A DNA stretch of 12,772 nt from an uncultured Candidatus Saccharibacteria bacterium (GTDB lineage: Bacteria; Patescibacteriota; Saccharimonadia; Saccharimonadales; Saccharimonadaceae). The notes below the pieces were generated by a model. That model was given only the letters and a program-made list of their open reading frames with translations, was not told the DNA's origin and made no database searches. Positions within the stretch are counted from its first letter, which is position 1. Every line of letters begins with the position of its first letter. Both the position numbers and the translations under genes were made by a program. Positions 11,590-12,772 of the stretch are shown here, one piece after another. The stretch covers positions 1 to 12,772 of the forward strand of contig CALHVV010000048.1 of NCBI GenBank assembly GCA_938036915.1, in the 5' to 3' direction.

Positions 11590-12342
11590 CTACTGCGTCT
11601 CTTCGCCAGCTAGTAACTCCGCCTCAATATCTTGCATGACAGCAAGGACGCGTTCGTATGCCTTTGGGTTAGTTGGCTTACCTAGCTCGCCAACACGAAG
11701 CACCTTTGCATCGTCATTATACCGGCCAGCAAAGCTCACTAGCACTGTCCCTGTCTGGTGAGGACCATGGAAGCTATTCTTCCGTTCCTCTGTTAGTGGT
11801 CGATCGGAATACACTTCGACTGGTGGGCCAGTTACAATGCTAATGACGTAACCACGCTGGCTTGAGTTGTTATACTGATCTTCATCACGTGGGTTAGTGA
11901 TACCCAAGTCGCTCCCTTTATATATCAAGTGCTCTTGAGCTTGTTGCCAACCACTATCATCATATGTACCCTTGAGGATAAGCCGCGCTGCAACGGCCGT
12001 CACATACTGAACATCGATCCCGCGCGAATATGTGTTCACACCACCAACATGGCCAGTGATGGCAACATGCTTGTCCTCAGGCCGGCTACCAAAGCCATTC
12101 TCTGCCAATACCCCACCGATCCGCTGTATTTCCGCAACAATATCCTCGCAGTACTTCTCTTTGCGCTCGTTATCGAGCGTTGCTTCAACCTTTGCCATCG
12201 CCTCCTCTATCAACTTGGCGCGCTCGGCGTCCTCTCCTTCACTGAATTCCTCAGTCTTTGGCATTGGAAAGCCTCGCAACTTTGGCTTATACGGTTCTTG
12301 TTGTTTTGTCTCACCACTAGGTGGGTGGTCATATTGTGGCAT
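11590..12342 (-). CDS. Hypothetical soluble protein, 250 residues, inside the pilus locus
   Basis: I do not recognise the family. The N-terminal 35 residues are polar and proline-rich (disordered). About 38-78 is a charged helix that may form a coiled coil (EGEDAERAKLIEEAMAKVE and on). About 90-235 looks like a globular alpha/beta domain (HVAITGHVGGVNTYSRGIDVQYVTA, YVISIVTGPPVEVYS, GTVLVSFAGRY). There is no signal peptide or membrane segment and one cysteine. Two ATGs lie side by side; the second, 12342, is chosen because AAGGAG ends 5 bases before it, against 2 for 12345. It has its own promoter (TTGACA-17-TATAGG) and terminator, so although it sits between the prepilin peptidase and minor-pilin genes it is separately controlled. 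It may be unrelated cargo or a cytoplasmic pilus regulator; the sequence does not decide. Confidence 0.75.
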   Translation of the reverse strand: MPQYDHPPSGETKQQEPYKPKLRGFPMPKTEEFSEGEDAERAKLIEEAMAKVEATLDNERKEKYCEDIVAEIQRIGGVLAENGFGSRPEDKHVAITGHVGGVNTYSRGIDVQYVTAVAARLILKGTYDDSGWQQAQEHLIYKGSDLGITNPRDEDQYNNSSQRGYVISIVTGPPVEVYSDRPLTEERKNSFHGPHQTGTVLVSFAGRYNDDAKVLRVGELGKPTNPKAYERVLAVMQDIEAELLAGEETQ

Positions 12343-12347
12343 CATAT

Positions 12348-12402
12348 CTCCTTGGAGTTAGGTGTTTATGATGCCTATAGTACTCTCTCTCTGGATTGTC
12401 AA
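12348..12402 (-). promoter_or_regulatory. Promoter and ribosome site of the orphan 250-residue gene
   Basis: Consensus -35 TTGACA (12402-12397), a 17-base spacer and -10 TATAGG (12379-12374) predict a start near 12367. AAGGAG (12353-12348) follows in the leader. This is the best -35 in the window. Confidence 0.75.
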
Positions 12403-12450
12403 GTATTACATCAGGTTTATAAGAAGGAGCAAATCTATCTAGCCTGGGCC

Positions 12451-12772
12451 TCAAAAGCCCAGCGGCAGCGCCACCAGCGCGCGCAAGATATGCCCACCAA
12501 ACAAGAGTGAAATAACGCAGCCAATGATAAGCAGCGGCCCAAATGGCACCTGCGAGCGCGTATTGAGCTGGCCACGCGCTAGGCCCGGCAAGACGATGAT
12601 ACAACCCAGCATGTTAGAGAAAAACAGCGTCATAAAGGCCAATCGCCAATCGCCCAGCAGTAGCGCCAAGCCCACGCAGAGCTTCACATCACCAAAGCCA
12701 ATCCACGCCCCGCGCGAGATGGCATACAGCCCACCATACAACCCCGCCAGCAGCGCCACCGCCCCCGTGAGC
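12451..12772 (-). CDS. pilD: Prepilin peptidase (A24 family), C-terminal part
   Basis: 107 codons are visible; the frame is open through the right edge, so the N-terminal half is outside. Type IV prepilin peptidases are membrane aspartic proteases that cleave prepilin leaders after Gly. The second catalytic aspartate motif is present as GFGDVKLCVG, about 22-31 of the visible part. It is flanked by hydrophobic segments: ALLAGLYGGLYAIS, LALLLGDWRLAFMTLFFSNMLGCIIVLPG, and PFGPLLIIGCVISLLFGGHILRAL at the C-terminus. The PFGP motif is typical of the family. A 6-bp hairpin CTGGGC/GCCCAG overlaps the stop codon but has no T tract, so the terminator is unclear. It is the natural partner of the four pilin-like proteins downstream. 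Confidence 0.9.
   Translation of the reverse strand, partial: LTGAVALLAGLYGGLYAISRGAWIGFGDVKLCVGLALLLGDWRLAFMTLFFSNMLGCIIVLPGLARGQLNTRSQVPFGPLLIIGCVISLLFGGHILRALVALPLGF

Noticed and set aside
1..12772. CRISPR array, insertion sequence or prophage
   Set aside because: No regularly spaced direct repeats, transposase or phage structural genes were seen. The only recombinase carries Xer features and stands alone.

Overview
The window looks like chromosome from a small-genome bacterium, most likely candidate phylum Saccharibacteria (TM7) or a related Patescibacteria lineage. I infer this from the tightly packed genes, the CCA-encoding tRNAs, the short ThrS that lacks a TGS domain, the tyrosine recombinase of XerC/D type, and the type IV pilus minor-pilin cassette. 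No rRNA or marker gene in the window settles the taxonomy.

Layout. Positions 1-607 (minus) hold the N-terminal part of thrS. Its leader at 608-889 is a threonine T-box riboswitch with an antiterminator, a competing terminator and a promoter. tRNA-Val(GAC) (plus) follows with a promoter and terminator, then an HxlR-type regulator (plus). From about 1854 to 3487 lies an AT-richer island with one orphan protein gene (2765-3388) and about 900 bases of largely non-coding DNA. Next comes a minus-strand unit of tRNA-Thr(CGT), a small membrane protein and a membrane-bound family 2 glycosyltransferase. Then come tRNA-Asp(GTC) (plus), ndk (minus) and a xerC/D-like recombinase (plus). After a highly structured convergent intergenic region (8084-8229), the minus strand carries four pilin-like genes (GspH-, PilV-, PilW- and PilX-like), an orphan 250-residue protein with its own promoter and terminator, and the end of a prepilin peptidase gene at the right edge.

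How the parts fit. The prepilin peptidase would process the pilin-like proteins, whose order matches a minor-pilin priming cassette. The T-box bulge reads UGGA, which is complementary to the UCCA 3' end of the tRNA-Thr encoded in the same window, so uncharged tRNA-Thr would switch thrS on.

The most unusual signal is a pair of structured elements in opposite orientation, at 952-1073 and 6850-6950. Both fold as long interrupted hairpins with an identical core (blocks of 21 and 22 bases) and an identical asymmetric internal loop, but their outer stems differ in sequence and still pair. Each lies in a divergent promoter region. I do not recognise the family. Other signals worth attention are four genes whose start codon sits at or within about 3 bases of the predicted transcription start (leaderless expression), a multi-hairpin region between xer and the pilin cassette, and repeated ACAGGGGTA sequences at gene ends.
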